In this document: positions 50,379 to 53,341 of the stretch, piece after piece | Layout of the letters: each line of letters opens with the position of its first letter | Position numbering within the stretch: the stretch's first letter is position 1 | NCBI GenBank assembly: GCA_022616435.1 | Contig: JAKEET010000051.1 | Span: forward strand, 1-53,341 | Direction of reading: 5' to 3' | Source: Gemmataceae bacterium | Lineage (GTDB): Bacteria > Planctomycetota > Planctomycetia > Gemmatales > Gemmataceae | Length of the DNA: 53,341 nt | Notes under the pieces: generated by a model | Databases searched by the model: none | Seen by the model: only the letters and a program-made list of their open reading frames with translations | Told to the model about the DNA's origin: nothing | Made by a program: the position numbers and the translations under genes

Positions 50379-53341
50379 ATGTCGGCGCGTTTCTCCTGGT
50401 TACGTCGCTGTGTTTCCGCAAGCCAGTTCGCACAGGCCAATCACCGAGTTGGCCGACGCCGGAAGGCGGCGATGCCGCGCCTGTTGCCCTTGCTGGAGGT
50501 CCTGGAAGCGCGCGAGACGCCGGCGGCAAACATCCTGGCCGTGGGGCCGGACGCCGGCCATGCGCCAGTGGTCAAAGTGTTCAACGTGGAGACCGGGTCG
50601 CTGCTGTTCAACATCAACGCCTATCCGCAAGGCATGCAGGGCGGTGTGCGAGTCGCCACCGCGGATGTAACCGGCGACGGCGTGGATGACATCATTACCG
50701 GTCCTGGCACCGGTGGTTCGCGCGTCCGGGTGTTTGACGGCGTCAATGGGAAACCGGTGTCGGGAACCCTGGGCGGGTTCCAGGCGTTCGCGCCAGGACA
50801 AACGAGTGGCGTCTGGGTCGCAGCGGGCGACGTCAATGGCGACGGCCGCGCCGACATCATCGTCGGCGCGAACGACGGCTTTGCACCGAGCGTCAAGGTC
50901 TTCAGCGGCAGCAACGGATCACTACTGCACAGTTTCACCATCAGCGACATGGACAGCACCAGCGGCGTCCGGGTCGCGGCGGGCGACGTCAACGGCGACG
51001 GCCACGCCGACATCATCGCCGCCGCGGGCGCCGGCCAGCGCTCGCTCGTCTGTGTCGTCGACGGCGCCACCGGCCAGAAGCTGCGCGATTTCTTCGCCTA
51101 CGACCAGGGCTTCCTCGGCGGCGTCTATGTCGCCGCCGGCGACCTGTCGGGCGACGGTCTCGCCGACATCATCACCGGCCCCGGCGCCGGTCACGCGCCG
51201 CTGGTCCGCGTCTTCCGCGGCACGGACACCGCCTCTCTGGACAACTTTCTCGCGGCAGATCCAGCGTTCACCGGCGGGGTACGGGTCGCCGCCTTCGACG
51301 CCAACGGCGACACCTACGCCGACATCACGGCAGCCGCCGGTCCCGGCGCCGGCATCGTGCGTTGGTTCGACGGTCTCACCAAATCGCAGCTAGGCCAAGC
51401 GGCCCCCTATGGCGCCGGATTCTCGCAGGGCGTTTTTGTCGCCGGCAACGGCGTGCCACCGCCCCAATTCACCACCCTGAGCGGGACCAATACGGTAACT
51501 TTTTGGGCAAGCAGCTCCATTGCCGCTGAGATGGGATTCGCTGTCGTGTCGGTGCAAATTGCGCGCGAGAACAGCGACACCGTGACGGTCGACTACGCGA
51601 CCGCCAGCGGCACGGCAATTTCCGGAGTGGACTTCACGTCCACCAGCGGAACGCTGACCTTCACCGACGGCGGGCCCACTCTGGTGGCGTTCAATATTCC
51701 GATCATCGAGGATACGCTCGACGAATACAACGAAACCTTCACGATCACGTTGTCCAATATCTCGGGCGGCACCCTCGGCTCGCCCAGCGTGCACACCGTC
51801 ACCATCAATGACGACGACGAACCTCCAGGCCCGGCGGATGGTTGTCTGGATGGCTCGTGCTACACCGGGTTGCTGGGGCGTCCCATCAACCCGAGCGCGC
51901 GCCCCTTGCCGACGCGCGGCAGTCCTGTCCCCGAAACTTCCGGAGGGCCGGTGCGTTATTTCGACGGCACCATTCGCCTGCAGCACACCGACCTTTATTC
52001 CGACGGCTTCGGCGGCGCCTGGGGCATCACCCGCAGCTGGAGCAATCATCAAGCCTACGGCCTCAACAGCCTCGGCGCGAACAACACCGCCATCGCCGAA
52101 CTTCCCTACCTGCAAAACATCTCCAGCTCCATCGCCGTCATCTTCAACGGCCTGGAGGCGCGCTATTTCGACTACAACCTCATCACGTACCTGCCGCGCC
52201 ATTTCCTCACCGATTCGCTCGACGAGGACACCGGCGCCAAGGAATTCACGTTCACCGACTCCACCGGCAACCGCATCGTCTTCCACAACTTCGACGCGTC
52301 GCTGCACGTCGACCTGCGCGGCCAGTTCAAGACGTTCATCGACCCGGCCGGCAACGAGATCGCCGTCACCGACTGGACGAACAACAAGCCGGAGATCATC
52401 GAGCGCAGCGGCACGTTGGACAGCGTCACCACGACCGAGACCTACGTTTTCAGCTACGTCGCTTCCGGCGCCAACGAAGGCGAGATCGCGTCGATCGAGC
52501 TCAAGCGCCAGGTCGGCGCCGGCGATCCCATCACCATTCGCAAGGTCGAGTACACCTATTACGACGGCAGCGAAGACTACGGCCACGCCAGGGACCTGAA
52601 ATACGCGGCCATCAAGGATGCGGCCAACAACGTGATCGACACCTGGTACTACCGCTATTACACCTCGGACGAGCCGAACGGCATGGACAGCGGTCTGCAA
52701 TTCGTCTTCGCGCCGCGCTCGTTCGACCGGCTCAAGGCGGTGTACTCCGATCCGGCGACAGCGACCGAGGCCCAAGCCGCGCCGTACGCCGACCTGTACC
52801 TGGAGTACGACGCCTCGCGCCGCGTCAGCAAGGAAGTGGTCCAGGGCGACGGCGCCTGCTGCGGCGGCGCCGGCGGCCTCGGCGAGTACACCTTTACCTA
52901 CGCGAACAGCAGCTTTGCCAACTCCCACAACAACTGGGCACGCAAGACCGTCGAAACCCTCCCCGACGGCAACCAGCACATCGTCTACACCAACTTCGCC
53001 GGCCAAGTGATGCTCAAGGCCTTCAAGGACACCACCACCGACGACGAGTGGATCACCTACTTCAAGTACGACACCAGCGGCCGGCTCATCTGGACCGTGA
53101 ATCCCTCCGCCCTGACCGGCTACGACGACAGCCAGCCCGACCTGGTCACCAGCACCCATCTCCGCGACAGCGAGGGCCTGATCGAAATCCGCACCTACTC
53201 CACGACGACTACCGCATCCTCGAGCACGGCCGGCAGCGTCTCGGGCCAGCTCGAAAAGATCGAGCTGAAGCGCGGTGAGAACGGAACCGCCGTCAAGCAG
53301 GAACAGGTCCAATACTTCACCCGCTCGGCCTTCGACAAGAC
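50379..53341 (+). CDS. Giant FG-GAP/Calx-beta/RHS-like surface protein, N-terminal part
   Basis: The frame stays open for 987 codons and runs off the window, so the protein is partial. The N-terminus lacks an ordinary signal peptide; instead it has a basic stretch and PRLLPLLEVLEARETPAA, like the LE-x-LE-x-R motif common at planctomycete extracellular protein starts. Five FG-GAP/VCBS-like calcium-binding repeats follow (DVTGDGVDDIITGPG, DVNGDGRADIIVGAN, DVNGDGHADIIAAAG, DLSGDGLADIITGPG, DANGDTYADITAAAG). Then comes one Calx-beta domain (VDYATASGTAISGVDFTSTS, DTLDEYNETFTITLSN). From about residue 490 an RHS-like region begins (VRYFDGTIRLQHTDLYSDGF, LPDGNQHIVYTNFAGQVMLK, YFKYDTSGRLIW). GGAAGGA lies eight bases before the ATG. 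Confidence 0.85.
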   Translation, partial: MSARFSWLRRCVSASQFAQANHRVGRRRKAAMPRLLPLLEVLEARETPAANILAVGPDAGHAPVVKVFNVETGSLLFNINAYPQGMQGGVRVATADVTGDGVDDIITGPGTGGSRVRVFDGVNGKPVSGTLGGFQAFAPGQTSGVWVAAGDVNGDGRADIIVGANDGFAPSVKVFSGSNGSLLHSFTISDMDSTSGVRVAAGDVNGDGHADIIAAAGAGQRSLVCVVDGATGQKLRDFFAYDQGFLGGVYVAAGDLSGDGLADIITGPGAGHAPLVRVFRGTDTASLDNFLAADPAFTGGVRVAAFDANGDTYADITAAAGPGAGIVRWFDGLTKSQLGQAAPYGAGFSQGVFVAGNGVPPPQFTTLSGTNTVTFWASSSIAAEMGFAVVSVQIARENSDTVTVDYATASGTAISGVDFTSTSGTLTFTDGGPTLVAFNIPIIEDTLDEYNETFTITLSNISGGTLGSPSVHTVTINDDDEPPGPADGCLDGSCYTGLLGRPINPSARPLPTRGSPVPETSGGPVRYFDGTIRLQHTDLYSDGFGGAWGITRSWSNHQAYGLNSLGANNTAIAELPYLQNISSSIAVIFNGLEARYFDYNLITYLPRHFLTDSLDEDTGAKEFTFTDSTGNRIVFHNFDASLHVDLRGQFKTFIDPAGNEIAVTDWTNNKPEIIERSGTLDSVTTTETYVFSYVASGANEGEIASIELKRQVGAGDPITIRKVEYTYYDGSEDYGHARDLKYAAIKDAANNVIDTWYYRYYTSDEPNGMDSGLQFVFAPRSFDRLKAVYSDPATATEAQAAPYADLYLEYDASRRVSKEVVQGDGACCGGAGGLGEYTFTYANSSFANSHNNWARKTVETLPDGNQHIVYTNFAGQVMLKAFKDTTTDDEWITYFKYDTSGRLIWTVNPSALTGYDDSQPDLVTSTHLRDSEGLIEIRTYSTTTTASSSTAGSVSGQLEKIELKRGENGTAVKQEQVQYFTRSAFDK

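Noticed and set aside
51390..53312. A 640-codon minus-strand frame at the right end
   Set aside because: The plus strand holds the FG-GAP/Calx-beta/RHS-like gene, which is open through the window edge and has clear repeats. The minus frame is its shadow.

Overview
The window reads as chromosomal DNA of a member of the Planctomycetota; I cannot name a genus from sequence alone. The signs are high GC coding sequence, two Ser/Thr kinases with a planctomycete-style N-terminal region and giant TPR or WD40 tails, an ECF sigma factor just upstream of them, an operon of M50 peptidase and HlyD-like adaptors, a huge FG-GAP/Calx-beta/RHS-like surface protein with an LE-x-LE-x-R type N-terminus, and intergenic hairpins of the kind that mistranslate as TRSVSEG or NPKRERG.

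Layout. 1-7270: the first codons of a leftward gene, a small unknown protein, ClpB, a fatty acid desaturase, and a tightly overlapping sigma / zinc anti-sigma / CxxCH-protein operon. 7454-15373 (minus strand): a small overlapping gene pair with its own promoter, a short membrane ORF that may be a gene remnant, a large secreted beta-galactosidase-like protein broken by one frameshift, then dxr overlapping an expanded RseP-type site-2 protease, and a lipoprotein. 15613-22854: an unknown small protein followed by a three-gene export-like operon: GAF-HlyD, HlyD with an inserted WD40 propeller, and PqqD-like/M50/HlyD. 23035-25157: two mcsA paralogues and mcsB (protein arginine kinase) behind a strong sigma70-type promoter.

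25269-26321 (minus strand): a degenerate receiver protein and an FHA protein, separated by repeated hairpins. 26521-32977: an operon of DUF4129-like, DUF4350-like, MoxR ATPase, DUF58 and a multi-pass membrane protein. 33007-35357: a Tat-exported polysaccharide deacetylase converging on a PQQ-like propeller protein. 35584-49873: an ECF sigma factor and two tandem Ser/Thr kinases, one 3153 residues long with TPRs and one 1352 residues long with WD40 repeats. 50379-end: a giant surface protein that runs off the window.

How it fits together: ClpB and McsA/McsB are protein quality control; dxr and RseP serve isoprenoid synthesis and envelope signalling; the MoxR/DUF58 operon and the sigma-kinase cluster look like envelope maturation and signalling modules. 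The most unusual piece is the 16255-22854 operon, which joins a sensor (GAF), a scaffold (WD40), a possible peptide-binding domain (PqqD-like), an intramembrane protease and three periplasmic adaptors, with no ABC transporter or outer-membrane channel beside it.
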